A stretch of DNA of 64,000 nucleotides from Chinchilla lanigera (taxonomy: Eukaryota > Chordata > Mammalia > Rodentia > Chinchillidae), in the NCBI RefSeq assembly GCF_000276665.1, contig NW_004955417.1:17073502-17137501 (forward strand), in the 5' to 3' direction. Position 1 is the first letter of the stretch. Each line of letters starts with the position of its first letter. Under the pieces are notes generated by a model. That model did no database searches and was not told the DNA's origin. It saw only the letters and a list, made by a program, of their open reading frames with translations. Of this stretch, positions 44,410 through 56,639 are shown piece after piece. The translations under genes and the position numbers were made by a program.

Positions 44410-45120
44410 TGTTTCTTAAGATACTTACTGAAGCCAAAACATGTGTGCTTAGCACTATGTTGGAGGCCAAGAGAGAATAGACAAAGAGATCATGTCACAG
44501 CTCTTGCTTTTGAGAATGATACAGCTTTGGCGAGGAGGGTACAACAGACAAAACCACTGCTGCTTAGAGTAACAATGAGAACGAAGCCAGTGTCAGTCAT
44601 GGATGATATGGTACATAATCAAGTCTGATAGAGATCGCAAAAGAAGGAGACTATTGCAAGGCTGCCTCTTGTTTTTGTTTTTTGAGGGATAAGATTTACA
44701 GATGTGGGACTGAGACTGACAGAGAGTTACTTGCTGTGGAGAAATTGCTGGCACAGTACAGGAGATTGGGGGTGAGACGTGCTCATCTAGGGACAGAGCA
44801 TTCCATGTCGAGGGGCTGCGGGTGCAGGGCCTGCTTGAGAAGCCGGAGGCCAGTGTGGCTGGAGGACAGGTAGCACACAGCTATTGAAACACATGAGGTA
44901 ATGTGGTGGGGTGCTGGTTTGAGCAAACATACTGTGCAGGGCTTTGTGTGCCATTTCGGAGACCCTGGCTTAACTCTGAGCAAAACGGGAAATGATGGAA
45001 GGATTTGAGCAGAAAAATGACTTCTGTTGTGTAGGATCACTGTGGCTGCTGTTTTGAAGAAAAGGTGGCATAGGGAGCGAAAGAGGGAGGAGAGAAGTAA
45101 TTTAGAAGAAAACTGCAATA
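44410..45120 (-). mobile_element. LINE L2, reverse orientation, long fragment
   Basis: 'ggacagagcattccatgtcg', 'ggccagtgtggctggaggac', 'cagggctttgtgtgccattt', 'ggatttgagcagaaaaatga' and 'ggatcactgtggctgctgtt' occur in exact reversed-L2 order. The clearest L2 in the window. Confidence 0.88.
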
Positions 45121-45124
45121 ACAG

Positions 45125-46025
45125 GTGAGGTTAGAGCTGCCTGGGACGTGTGTGTGTCCTTCAAGAAGTTTTTGCTGTAGGTAAGATCTTCAATACTGGC
45201 AGGTGCATGTAACAGCTGCAGGAGCACTTTGGACTGGCCCTTCTGCTGGTCTGGGTGGAGGTTGTGCTTCTTCTCTTATTTGTGGCTCAAATTAGAAATC
45301 AGGAAATTCTGATGCGTTCAGCTTCCTGTGGTTCTCCAGTGTCGTATTCTTGTATGAGTTATGTCCTAGAAATTTGCTATGAAGAGCCCTGCAGTGATTT
45401 CCCAATTTGGAGAGGCAGAATCCCTTGAATGTAGAAAGGGTGACCAAAATATCTGATGAATGCTTAAATTTAAAAAATTATTACAGTAAAAGATGCATTG
45501 CCATTAATTCCTTTCAAGATAGTCTTCACTTTGAACACATTTATCTCATTCTTGTATCCTTCTGAAGCAGTTCTAGAAATGTTTCATGAGTGTCTTTATG
45601 AGAAGATCAAAACTGTGGTGAATTCTAGTGCTGAGTACCACTCAGTGGAAAGCTTGGCTTGGAAAATCTTTGTGGGATATCCTAACTCATCTTATTCACT
45701 GGAGCTAGACAGTGCAACTTCTAGCTCTTTCCCAACGTCAAAATGACCATGAAAGATAAATGCATGGAATTGATGGGACATTTGTGGGAACTACAACAGG
45801 GCGACTAAGGTCATGAAAGAGGATGCCTGGAACTTCTTTAGAAAATGGCAAGAACAGTAGGACTAGTGTGTTCAAAGTGAGGAGGAGTATTTTTAGGGGG
45901 ATTAAAGGCAGCGAGTTTTTTACTGTAATAAATAAAAAACTATTTAAACATTCACATTGTTCATAGCTGTTTTATCTTCTTGCCTTATTGAATTATCTCC
46001 CATTGTGGAAGCCACAGGTGAACCG
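45125..46025. other. Unique sequence, nothing recognised
   Basis: The 82-codon frame at 45498-45746 has no family resemblance or splice support. Confidence 0.4.
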
Positions 46026-46037
46026 AGCTCAACTTTT

Positions 46038-46160
46038 TTGTTTTTGTTTTTTTTTTGGTTTTGGTCCCCCTCCCCTCCCCTGCTACGGGGAATCGAACTC
46101 AGGACGTCGCGCTTGGCAGGCAGGTGCTGTGCCACTGATCTATATCCCCAGCCCCAACTA
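46038..46160 (-). mobile_element. ID SINE, reverse orientation, with G-rich linker before the A-tail
   Basis: Target duplication AGCTCAACTTTT at 46026-46037 and 46161-46172 (perfect). Read on the minus strand, the ID body is followed by a G-rich segment (GCAGGGGAGGGGAGGGGG) and only then by the A-rich tail, unlike most ID copies here. Confidence 0.92.
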
Positions 46161-46174
46161 AGCTCAACTTTTGG

Positions 46175-47125
46175 AAGGCTATTGTGGTGGTCCATGAGCT
46201 CCTCTGAAAGAACTTGGTAAGGTGCCTGGCTAACCCTCCGCAGGCACTGAGGTGTTATCTCCCTTGCATGCCAGTGTTCCCTCTTGCACTTGAAAGAAAG
46301 AACGAGGCCTGCCATCTCATTCTTTTTGTCCCTTAGCGGACAAAGCAGTTACCTTGCTGTCGATCCACAGCCCTTTTTAACTTGAAATCCTTTCTCTTTA
46401 GGTAAATGGAATTGAGTTCCAAAATGTCAGCTCTCAAATTTGATATGTGCATGAATTATCAAATACTCCATCTGTCAAAACCTCACCTGTATGGGGGGTA
46501 TTTTGAAAATGTTTTAATCTACCAGGGATAGGATGGCACATAAATTTCTTTTTCACATAAGCAGGCGAGGTGATTCTGTAGCAGGCAGTCTGAAGAAACA
46601 GCCTGAAGCTTGCGTCTGACCGTTTGGATGTGAGGCACGCCTAGTGGAGGCCTCTGGGAGTAACGACGTGGGCTAAGTGCTGCTCCTCTCTTGTCCCTCA
46701 GACTCACGCTGCAGATGTTTGGTTTTGGTGCTCTGGCTCCCCTTGGCTTGGAGGACTCATATCTTGAATACATGTGGCTCTTTGGGGTGTGTTTATACAT
46801 ATTCTTTCAGGCCAGTTTCAGTTGTGACACCAATTTTGAAAATAGAAAAAGCCACCTAATGACTTCAACGTATCCCTTTTGATCCCTACAGGTTTTCAAA
46901 TATTGGTGTAGAGTTTTGTTGTGAAAAATGGACTATATTGGCACAATAAACCTTTTGAGATGTTAATTTTACAAATTAGTACGTGCTAAGGCATCTTTCT
47001 ACGGAGCTCCGCCAGTCACACAGATATGATTTTGTTTGCGTTTTTCACCTCTTGTTAACAGTAATGACATCTTTTTAAAAAGAAAATGATGTGACTGGAA
47101 TAGCTCTGAATAATTTCAAAAGAAA
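46175..47125. other. Unique sequence, nothing recognised
   Basis: No gene evidence. Confidence 0.4.
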
Positions 47126-47134
47126 TAAACTCCT

Positions 47135-47237
47135 AGGGGCTGTGGATTTAGCTCAGCGGCACAGCGCCTGCCTGGCAAGTGCAAGGTCGTGAGTTCGATT
47201 CCAGGTACTGGAAAAAAAAAAAAAAAAAAAAAGAAGA
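47135..47237 (+). mobile_element. ID SINE with poly(A) tail
   Basis: 'ggctgtggatttagctcagc', 'gcctgcctggcaagtgcaag' and 'gtgagttcgattccaggtac' plus a poly(A) run. AAACTCCT (47127-47134 and 47238-47245) is the likely target duplication. Confidence 0.95.
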
Positions 47238-47309
47238 AAACTCCTCACAATTAGTGAAAATAGTCCTTAGTCTAGAGATTCCCTGTTGACTTAAAGAATA
47301 TTTTCCCTT

Positions 47310-47344
47310 TGTGTGTGTGTGTGTGTGTGTGTGCGTGTGTGTGT
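47310..47344. repeat. (GT)n microsatellite
   Basis: About 17 GT units with one GC interruption. Confidence 0.97.
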
Positions 47345-47349
47345 ATTCA

Positions 47350-47890
47350 TGCTTGTGTTTGTAGCTCTATTAAAAGATACTTGAGACTTCAACTGAGGAT
47401 GACTCACGCCTTGATCATTAGATTTTTTTTCCCCTCCAGTTACTCTTTGTGCCTTGTATTTGAGGTTGGTAATATTTTTAGGAACCTTTTCCTGTCTAAT
47501 AGCTGAAAATCTCAGTCAGCATATAAGAGATTATGATAATTTCAATTTTTATCATCTCACCTTAACTTATTTCTTTTCTCTGGCCTCTGACCAGGTTGTT
47601 ACTACATACGAGACTACAGATTTTCCTCATTCTGAATAAATATCTTTTCAAGCCTCTTTTTATTTGCTGATTTTTAACCTTATGTAAGTGTTCTTCTCTT
47701 TTTTTTAAATGACAATTCTTATCTCTTATCTTACATAGCTTCTGTGGATTCCTCTCTTTTGATTTGGTAAAATCTCATACTTTCTTCAGAGATCGGTGTG
47801 ACTTCTGTGATTTTATAACCTACACTGCTACTGCTACTAATAGCTTCAACAAGGACAGCTGCAACACCAGCAGCAACTGCAATGATTTAC
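47350..47890. other. Unique sequence with a short ACT/GCT triplet patch
   Basis: 47820-47885 is a degenerate CTACTG/CAGCAA triplet patch. No gene. Confidence 0.4.
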
Positions 47891-47894
47891 AGAG

Positions 47895-48085
47895 CAATTA
47901 CCTTATGCCAGGAAACATCACTCATTATAAAAACAACCTGAGAAGATAGGTATCCTTATTTCCCTATTTTTCATGAGGAAACATTCCACCAAAGTGTTAA
48001 GAGACTTGCTTAGCTCCCACAGATAGCAAAATTAAGAATCAGGGTTGCAGCCTCTTATGATGGAGCTCAGATTCCAATACTTTTA
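47895..48085 (-). mobile_element. MIR SINE, reverse orientation
   Basis: 'gaagataggtatccttattt', 'ttttcatgaggaaacattcc' and 'gagacttgcttagctcccac'. Confidence 0.7.
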
Positions 48086-48089
48086 ATCA

Positions 48090-50820
48090 CAGTGTTGAGA
48101 TGCATAGATTCTGTAACCCTACTGGACTGAAAACTTATTGACCAAACATGACTGCAATTACTGTCTCATCAGTTTATAATTATCACATTAGGTAGTAAGC
48201 TTTTAGGAAATGGAAACTATATTTTAGGCTTATTACTAGGCATAATAGTCTTAATTAAATATTTGATACGTGAATTGGATTAGATATACATTCCTCCGAG
48301 CTCTGTTGAGTCTTCAGTAGTGTTTTGGTCAGCCGTGTTTATAACTCAAAAATAGATTTGTATATCAAGAGTTTTTTTAATTGTCTAAATGAGTCATGAA
48401 CGCCAAAGTTTAGGAATGAAATTTGCTGCTAGCAAAATCATTGGTATCATTAATACTTCTTAAGAATAACTATTGCTATTACTGCTGGTGCTCATAACTT
48501 CAGGAAAAAGCTTTTATTCCTGAGATGTGCACTCGTTTTGTTTCATTGCAAATTAAATTTGTAAACAATAACTGTTGTAAGTAAGGATACCAAATTCTTC
48601 TTTGGTGTTTAAAATATCTGATACTTCTGCTAGTAAATATTTATTTTAGTATTCTAAGTGATTCAACACTGAAAAATTTCTTGCTTTTTGTGTAGGTTAT
48701 CAAAGTCTTTATTTCTGACAATTGTAATTTTACACGTTGTAAAAAGGAACCAAAGGTTTCAAATTAAAAAAAAAAACTTTGTATGTTCTCATACAAAATA
48801 TTTAGCTCATTTCCCTTCTATCCCTGTCTTTCAGGTACCACTTTATGTTGTGCAGATTTCCATTTTTATTGATTTACAGTTGGTTTCTAGGCTGGAAACC
48901 ATTTCAATTTTCTAGCACTCAGGTGCATAAAATCTACCTTGAAATGATTTTTCTATGGGAAATATTAGGTAAAAATATTAATGTAAAAGAATAAGAAGAC
49001 AAACAGAAAAATCTACATACCCAGCTTTCTAATTATCTTCCAGCCTTCTAATTATGTTCACTTACTATAACAATGTTTATTTCTACCAAAAATTAAAAAC
49101 AATAAATAACAAAATAATAAAAAGCAAAAAGGGGGTATAAGCACAGAGACATGAGGGAATAAACACAAAAAGAATTTTTATTTATGAAGGGATTCAGAGT
49201 AGATCTCTTTTAAATCAAATGATTGGTGGTGTGATTTTATTAATGAAGACAATGTATTTAGAAATTTAACAAACCTTGAAAATGTAGCACAGTTATTTAC
49301 AAACAGGTACTATTGATAAACCTTTGTTGCTCAACAAATAAAGTGGGTAAAGCCAGGTATAACTCAGGAGAATATTGATTACACACTACGGGGTGAGTCT
49401 ACTGTCTAGATTAGCTTTAGAATGAGGGTGAAAAGGCTCTTTCATTTTTGCATACAATCACATTTCCTTTAATTTCTCTGCTTTGTGCACATCGGGAGCG
49501 TCTCTCATAGGAGTGCTTGGTAACTTTTGCCTCTTCAGTTCGGAATGGTGGGATTAAGATTTTGAAACTGTTTTTTAAAAGCAGTAAGTCACCGTTACTC
49601 TACATGAGCCCTTTCTTCTTAAACAGAAATAGCTGTTAAAATTAACTTTTTAGTGACTTACTTGAAAATATTTCTAACAACTTGTTGTGAGACTGAAAAA
49701 GGTGGGGAGTTTTCTTCTCGACAATCGTGTTGTACGTTTGACTGCTACCAGAAGGGTTCTGAGGGGACGTGCAACTGGTCCGAGACAAAACCGTACTACT
49801 GTACTCCATCTGGTAGCCCCTGGCAAAGACTTATTGAGTAGATGAAATAAAACCACAAATTCCCTTTAAATCAGCAGTCTTCTTAAAACCGTACTTTTGG
49901 TGAAGAGTACAAGTATTTGCTTTTTCATCTACTTTTGATCCTCTACTCTCACTGGATCTTTATATTTACTTGATTGACAGTTTTGTTGGTTTTCTTTCTC
50001 TACTTACTAAACACCTGTTCTTTTCACTTTTAATAGTGTATTTGAAAACAAAATATATGCAATGCCCTTTGGGGAATGAATGAAAAAGGTAAGAAATACA
50101 ATCTACTCAATCTCTGTGAAATCCGTTTAATTCTTTCATGCAGCTGTGTGCAAAACCTCAGGGTAGCAGCTTTGGGGTGGTGTGATGGACCCACCGGGCT
50201 TCCCTTTGTGTTCCAGCAAGTTAGACAAGTAATTCCCAGAGATTCAGCGCGACAGCGTGTGAGATAAGCACTGTGAGAAGGTTATCAACAAAGTGTTTTT
50301 TTCTCAGAAGGAGATTATTCTTTTGGATGATGTCACAGGGGAAACGGTCTCTGAGCCAGCATTTGGATGATGTAAAGCAGGGAAGGGCCACCTCCTGTGA
50401 AGAGGAAGCAGAGGATAGCAAGCCATGGACAGCTCAGGGCGTGTTTGCGGATGAATACGAGTCACTGTCCGCGTGTGCAAGAACAGTGGTCAAATAAGGA
50501 AAGGGAGGGGAAACTAGAAATGCAGCTGCATGGGTGAATGCGTTCATGGGTGAATTCATTTGCCAGTGAATGAGCAGCTATCCGAGGGGTTCCTCCGTAG
50601 GGGATTAATGTGATTAAAGCAATATTACAGTCATATGAATTCAATGCCAGTACACAGTGCTGCGGGAAAAAGATTCGGGGCATTTAATTAGAGGATAATT
50701 GCAAGAGTCTACTTGGGAGATACTGAGGAATAAGCTGGGATGGAAGTTGACATTTTTGTGTCTGAGGTCACAAACAAAATAGAAAGCGCTTATTGGAGGT
50801 AATGAGGAAAATGTCTGCCT
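48090..50820. other. Unique sequence, no gene supported
   Basis: Longest stretch without an identified repeat apart from simple AT-rich runs. Holds the Cys-rich frame at 49653. Confidence 0.4.
49653..49841 (+). other. Small Cys-rich open frame (62 codons), unassigned
   Basis: The frame encodes seven cysteines in 62 residues, with clusters TTCCETE and SCCTFDCYQ and later TCNW and YYC. It ends ten codons after the last Cys. A short hydrophobic start (MTYLKIFLTT) is too weak to be called a signal peptide. An AATAAA lies 4 bp after the stop (49846). The high Cys count is suggestive of a secreted peptide or a last exon, but no family matches and no strong splice acceptor is seen. Chance remains the most likely explanation. 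Confidence 0.2.
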
Positions 50821-50824
50821 GCAT

Positions 50825-50990
50825 CGATTCGTTCTCAGGCATTCCTTGAACGGTTGAATGTTTACCAGATGCCAAGATTTGTGGCTACTGAGATTTGAGA
50901 GATGGACGAGGTAGTGTTTCTCTCTTGACGGAACTCATGGTCTACGAAGGGAGACAAAAAAATAGCTCAACAGTTACATATCTTCAAAGG
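50825..50990 (-). mobile_element. LINE L2 3' fragment, reverse orientation
   Basis: 'ttctcaggcattccttgaac', then 'gtttaccagatgccaagatt' and 'cttgacggaactcatggtct'. Confidence 0.65.
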
Positions 50991-50994
50991 GCCT

Positions 50995-51945
50995 TTCCCT
51001 CCTATTAGTGACATAAATTTTCTCTGATAACCCTCATTTTCCCCGTTGGGGTTGTGCTTAATAGCATTCAGTTATTCACTGTCCAAAGTCGGGGGAAAGT
51101 CTGTGATGTGCCATCTATGTAAAAGAGCTGGCTTTCCAGTGAATTCAAGGGTGTTTTCTCAGATCCTATTTACTGCCTTGGGCTCGTCTGCTGCTGCTAG
51201 CTAAGGATAAATATCCCAGACAGCGTTGGATAAAAGAAAGTGAAAGAGAGGGAAAAGACATGAAGCCTGCACACACCTAACTGGCTAACATCCCAAACAT
51301 CCTCAGGGCCCCTCAAGCTTTGAAGAAGCCTTAAGATCTTGTTTTCAGGGTCTGAATGTCTTTCAGATGGGTGATAGATCCCCTTGCCGGGATGAAAAAG
51401 AGCAGAACGAGCCCCTTAGCCTAACACTGTCATCATTTCACTGTATTTGGACAGCAATCGACTGATGAAGAGAGCTTGAGCTGCTAATAGGGGAGGAAAA
51501 ATGCTGCTTTATTACTCACCAGACTTTGGGCTCTGTCAGCAGCGCTAGAGCACTTGCCAAATAAAATGATTTAGGAGGTGGAAAGTAGCTTATAAGCACA
51601 ATTTCCACCCCTTCCCTGTGGATCCAGATAATGACTGAGACACTAGCAGTATGTCAGCGTACAAAGGACACGCTCTGGTTTGGTCTTCCCAGTTGGCTCC
51701 TTGGCACATAATGGGGCTCAGGTTTGCAAGATGAGATGAATGAGATGGGCTGACATGTTTGAAAAGGGCGTGAATGCACGCCAGGCACACAGTAGATGCT
51801 CAATTAGCTCTTATTGGAGGTGCTACACATTACGTATTCTTCTTTTGTGTTCTTTAAATTCTTTGGCTGCCTTCTCAGTTGTAGCATGTGTATAAAAGAA
51901 GGAAGGAGACATGCCTCATTTCTAATGTTTTTTAAAATTACATTT
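50995..51945. other. Unique sequence, nothing recognised
   Basis: A short 'cagcgctagagcacttgcc' near 51539 resembles part of an ID but lacks the rest. Confidence 0.4.
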
Positions 51946-51949
51946 TCTT

Positions 51950-52175
51950 CTTTTTAATGGTTTGATCAGTCTTACATTCTTACATCTGGTAATCTGAGCA
52001 ACTTCATTGAAGGTAACAATATGTAATATAACAACTGTTGTTAATCCCTATCATCTTGTTTTGAAATCCTGTATCATTTTTATTGTTTTGCATTGTTTTG
52101 CTTTTGTCTTTGTTGTTGTTATTTTGTCATTGTTTCTTTATTCTCTGTAAAATAAAAAAGAGGAGACATTTATTG
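51950..52175 (+). mobile_element. Unidentified retroelement 3' end, copy A
   Basis: 'atatgtaatataacaactgt' followed by T-rich sequence ending in an AATAAAAAAG tail. It aligns by eye with copies at 52510-52720 (inverted) and 56640-56995. The AATAAA plus A-rich end suggests a LINE-like 3' UTR. Confidence 0.5.
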
Positions 52176-52179
52176 AAAA

Positions 52180-52358
52180 TAAAACAAAACTGTGTGAGTT
52201 CAGAGCTAAGAGTCTAACTTTGTAAAGTCACGGAACACATATCTATATGTATTTATCATACATTATGTATGTCTGTATCTACCTGCCATCTTACTCAAAC
52301 TTTTTATACTGAAAAAGAATACTAGCTCAAGTTTCTCCAAATTCAAGTGTATTTTGTA
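52180..52358. other. Unique sequence before the gap
   Basis: No feature seen. Confidence 0.4.
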
Positions 52359-52500
52359 NNNNNNNNNNNNNNNNNNNNNNNNNNNNNNNNNNNNNNNNNN
52401 NNNNNNNNNNNNNNNNNNNNNNNNNNNNNNNNNNNNNNNNNNNNNNNNNNNNNNNNNNNNNNNNNNNNNNNNNNNNNNNNNNNNNNNNNNNNNNNNNNNN
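52359..52500. other. Assembly gap (142 N)
   Basis: Lies between two inverted copies of the same repeat and directly before a T-run. Confidence 1.
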
Positions 52501-52720
52501 TTTTTCTTTTTTTCTTTTTTTGCTAAATAATTCTTTTTTTATTTTAAAAATAAAAGGAGGAAAACATTAACAGACAGACAACCTTTTACAAAATAGCAAA
52601 AGAACAGTACAGACAATACAGAGTTACAAAGTGGTAGGAAATTAACAACGGTTGTTGTATTATATATTGATATCTTCAAAGTGGTTTTTCACGAAAACAG
52701 ATAATCAATGTGTTAATTTT
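52501..52720 (-). mobile_element. Unidentified retroelement 3' end, copy B, reverse orientation
   Basis: Starts with a T-run (complement A-tail) and 'ataaaaggaggaaaacatta', then 'acaatacagagttacaaagt' and 'tgatatcttcaaagtggttt'. Its complement is very close to copy C at 56800-56985. Confidence 0.65.
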
Positions 52721-52724
52721 AAAC

Positions 52725-53055
52725 ATTTTTGCATCAACTCAAGTGATACATCTTATTACTTTTATTGTGTTAGAACAGCAGACTACTGTTTCATATTTCA
52801 GTGCCTTTTCTAATTGTTAATGTTTTATTTGTGGTTTAAATTCCTTACACATAGTTTTAGCTCGGATTATCTTTCTGTCTGATTTGTAAAGTTAAAAAAA
52901 TATTGAAGGTTAGTAAAAGAAAGGATATAAAACAATAAGACTTAAAACATGACCTTCAAAGTTTGTTTGTCCTCATTCCATGTATGCAAATAATTATATA
53001 ATTGAGTGTCCAGGTTATATAGCTCTTTAGTAATGTGCAGAATTTTCTGATTTTT
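52725..53055. other. AT-rich sequence, nothing certain
   Basis: May be further, diverged sequence of copy B. Confidence 0.35.
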
Positions 53056-53221
53056 CTTTCTTTCTTTCTTTTTTTTTGTCTTTCTGAGACAGGGTCTCGC
53101 TATGCAGTTCAGGCTGGCCTTGAGTTCACTTTGTAGCCCAGGTTGGTCTCAAACTCACAACAATCCTCCTGCCTCAGCCGCCCGAGTGCTGGGATTACAG
53201 GTCTGCACCACCATGTTGGGC
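53056..53221 (-). mobile_element. B1 SINE, reverse orientation, 9-bp target duplication
   Basis: 'gagacagggtctcgctatgc' to 'ctgggattacaggtctgcac', flanked by CTGATTTTT at 53047-53055 and 53222-53230. Confidence 0.95.
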
Positions 53222-53459
53222 CTGATTTTTTAGTTACACTTGAAACTGTTGCCACTATTGCTATTTAAAGACAAAACAACAATGAAAGGATGTTTAATTA
53301 TATCTGCCTGAGAAAAGGGATTCTTCCTTGTTATGGAACTTTCATGGCTAGAAGAACTAGTAATTTTTACAGATTTAATACCAAACAGCTCTCAATTAGA
53401 CTTTGACAATTGCGTTTCCCTTGAGTTTTAGTGAAAAGAATTGTCAAGAGGAGATTGCA

Positions 53460-53557
53460 GGGGCTGGGGATTTAGCTCAGCGGCACAGCGCCTGCCTGGC
53501 AAGAGCAAGATCATGAGTTCTATTCCTGGTACCGGAAAAAAACCAAAAACAACAAAG
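53460..53557 (+). mobile_element. ID SINE
   Basis: 'ggggctggggatttagctca', 'gcctgcctggcaagagcaag' and 'ttctattcctggtaccgg' with an AAACCAAAAAC-type tail. Confidence 0.95.
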
Positions 53558-53559
53558 AA

Positions 53560-54380
53560 AACCAACAAGAAAATGGAGATTCCAAAAGAGAGAGAAGAGG
53601 CAGAAGAAAAGAAAAACATGACTATTTCAGTATTCTGTGCTCGGAGATTCTGATTTCATAGGTTTGAGCAGAGCTTCTGGAGCCTTGCTTTTAATAATAC
53701 GCTCTCTGGTGCATCTGACCATACTCACACTGTCTCTACCCGGGCTTCTGAATCTGCTCTTTAGGCAAATACACTCAAACAATCACTGTTCACATTTGCC
53801 CTATACCTCATAATACTCACTTACCTTTGTACAAATACAAACCTTATTAAATAAAGTGATTCATTTTTGTGGTTTTTACATAATGGAGCTCTTTGTGAAT
53901 TTAGGAACAGATTTAATTACTCATAATTTCTTCATTTAAAGTTGGCATTTGGATGGAGGAATTTCTCATGGGTGATTAAATGTGTAGATGAGATGCCCAA
54001 TAATCGCCCATCCCTCAGACTCTATTAGTGTTTTAGGAATGGAAGAATTCATAGAATTTCTTTATGGGGGAAGGGAAGGTTTCTGGAATAATCTAGAATT
54101 AGTGCCAGGCCACTTGAGTTTATTCAAGAAACTTTAAATTGATTAACATCAGCACTGTCTTTCTAGTTTAGGCCTTTCAAAAATCAAGATTGGTGTCATT
54201 TGAAGAAAAGTAAATTGGAAGTTAAAATATGAACAGAAATTTTGGAAGGGACTTCTTTTAGCCTTGATGTCTATATCAGTTTGTAGTTGAAATGAATCAG
54301 CACCTGCTACTGGGGAGAATTATAAAATTGAGCTTATTCAAACTTTCTAGGAAATCTATTTACCTGATTTGTAGAATATG
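53560..54380. other. Unique sequence, nothing recognised
   Basis: No gene evidence. Confidence 0.4.
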
Positions 54381-54384
54381 CTAG

Positions 54385-54560
54385 ACTAGGACTGTCCAGT
54401 AGAACTATGTACAGAGATAAACCTAGTCTATATCTGTGCTGTCTAATATGTTAGCTACTAGCCACATGTACCTGTGAAATGTGGCTAGTACAATAGAGAC
54501 ACAGAATTTTAAATTTTATTAAATTTTAATTATTTAAATTTAAGTAGGGCCATGTGGTTG
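54385..54560 (+). mobile_element. hAT-Charlie-type MER relic
   Basis: 'tgtgctgtctaatatgttag', 'ctactagccacatgtacctg' and 'tgaaatgtggctagtacaat', followed by an AATTTTAAATTT block, match the core of the mammalian hAT-Charlie MER elements that carry 'TAGCCACATG'. The exact subfamily is not assigned. Confidence 0.75.
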
Positions 54561-54564
54561 CTTG

Positions 54565-55120
54565 TTCTTATATTGACTAGACAACATCCTGAGCATTCAT
54601 CTATAGCTCTAGAACTTACCTACATTAAGCCATATAAAATTCAAAATCCTTTAAAAATATCAAGGTTCTTTAAGACACATGGTGACTGGAATGGTTTTTT
54701 AAATTATTTCAGACAGAGCGTTGTGGTGAAAAGGATACTGAGTAGGGCCTCCACTGCCATGGAGCAGAGTTGTCTGACGTAGTTTTGGTGTTTATTTTTC
54801 CCTAGTGGTATAAAGAGGGTTTAAAGATTTCCCTCAACTCCAAGATTTTATGGTTCAGAGGAAGGCTGTACCTAGGTACTCCAGATGAACGGCATAGGGA
54901 AATCAAGAAAACACTTTTCTTGGGTAGTTGCTTTTTCTCTACAGACTTTTCCTTGGTGGGATTTTCCCACTTTCATGGTTTCCATTATTATGTCTCTACA
55001 TAGATAGATATATCTCGGTGCTAAGTCTCTGCATGTGACCTCTTCTACAGATTTTTGTCTCACAATTTACAATGATTTAAGATGATCTCTTTGATATTCT
55101 GTTCTTAAAGTAAGCACATT
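54565..55120. other. Unique sequence, nothing recognised
   Basis: No gene evidence. Confidence 0.35.
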
Positions 55121-55126
55121 GGTTAT

Positions 55127-55487
55127 GTACTGAATTGTATCTCCTCTCCCTCCAATTTATATGATGTCCCAACCTGTAGTACGTTGGAAGATGACTGTAC
55201 TCGGGGATGGCGTCTTTAAAAAAGTAGAGTTAAGATGAAGTCATTAGAGTGGGCCCTTACCCTTGTGGCTGGGCTCCTTATACGTAAGAGAGGAGATTAC
55301 GGTGCAGATTTGCCAAAGGAAGAGTGTGAGGGATTCAGGGACAAGGTAATTCTGGGAAAGGGAGAGAAAGAGGAAGAAACAGACCTCAGAATAAATTAAC
55401 CCTGTTTATGTGAGACTTCCAGCACCCGGGAGGATGGGTGGGCCCATAGGTTTCTGCTGTTTGAGCCACCCTGTCTGTAGAACTAAA
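55127..55487 (+). mobile_element. MLT1-type LTR (ERVL-MaLR)
   Basis: 'gtactgaattgtatctcctc', 'tatatgatgtcccaacctgt', 'aagtcattagagtgggccct', 'ccttatacgtaagagagg' and 'ctgctgtttgagccaccctg' are in full MLT1 order. Solo LTR. Confidence 0.88.
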
Positions 55488-55489
55488 AT

Positions 55490-56635
55490 TCTAAACTTAA
55501 TATATTTGGCAGATTTGCCCATTATTGAGACAGCTCACCTTTTTTTTTTTTTTTTCGAGGTCATAGGCATGTCATCCACCTCGCACTAAGCAAAATAGTT
55601 CAACTATGTAATAGAGCGTTACACGATTTTTAAAGCTCTGGACTTTGGTACTTCTACTATTTATTCCTTATTTCTGTTTTTTGATAAATGTTGTTTTTTC
55701 TTATCTTACTACTGAGAGTCCATCTTTTTGGACTCTGTCTTTCCACCTTTCTGTTTATGTTCATTCTGAGCAACTTCTCAAATGTGGCCCAAGCTGTCTC
55801 TGAGCTCAGGGTGAGCGATCTCTCCTCAACCCTAAGCTTCCATTTCTCTCCACACAGCATGGCATACAGCTCTTTGTTCGAGGTCAAGATTCCTTGTCTT
55901 ATCAACATCCTTTGACATTCTCTGTCTCCCAGCACTCTGGGGCACCGAGTGTTTGACTGGCCCTCTAGAAACACTTCTGGAAATAAAACATGCAGTCGCT
56001 GCAACTCTTTAGATACTAAATTCCTTGGTGGTTATCTTTTCTCATGCGTCTTTAGATATTCCATGTTCATTGAACATTTACCATATGCAAGACACTCTAA
56101 TTATTGACCTCGCGCTTCGCCTGGGATACATATAAAGCCCTAGTCAAATCGTGTTTTCTTTTTGCTGCATTGCCTGGCTGGGCAGTCATTCAAGCATAAC
56201 AAGCATCTGCTTGATTGTATAGTGTTAGTTAATACTGATTTGAATTGAATACTCTTGTGTGAATAAAACTTGGATAGTTTGCTTTGTATTGAAATAACTT
56301 GGTCTTGTAAATACATCTTTCTTCTGATTATTTCTTCTTGAAGCAATATATATAATAATTGATTAAATTGAAAGAAGTCCTAAGTCAGTTGGAGAAATCA
56401 GAAGTTAATATCACTTTCAGAGAGGCTGGGTTCATCTATTAAAATTGGGTTTTACTTTAATTACCAATGATTGTTTTGGCCTTCTTATCATACATAGGGC
56501 CTCTGAGCTAAATGTTCTAAAAATGTAATAGGTAAATCAGACATGCACGTGCAAGCACTGCATTGTTTCACTAGTGTAAAACCTGAAAGAGTTAATTTAA
56601 ACTAGGTGGTATGATAGACATTGTGAAATGATAGG
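55490..56635. other. Unique AT-rich sequence, no gene supported
   Basis: A poly(T) run at 55541. Frames 55657-56004 (minus) and 55688-55915 (plus) overlap in opposite directions with no family match. Confidence 0.4.
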
Positions 56636-56639
56636 AAAA

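Noticed and set aside
51531..51570. ID-like 'agcgctagagcacttgcc'
   Set aside because: Too short, without the A-box half or tail.
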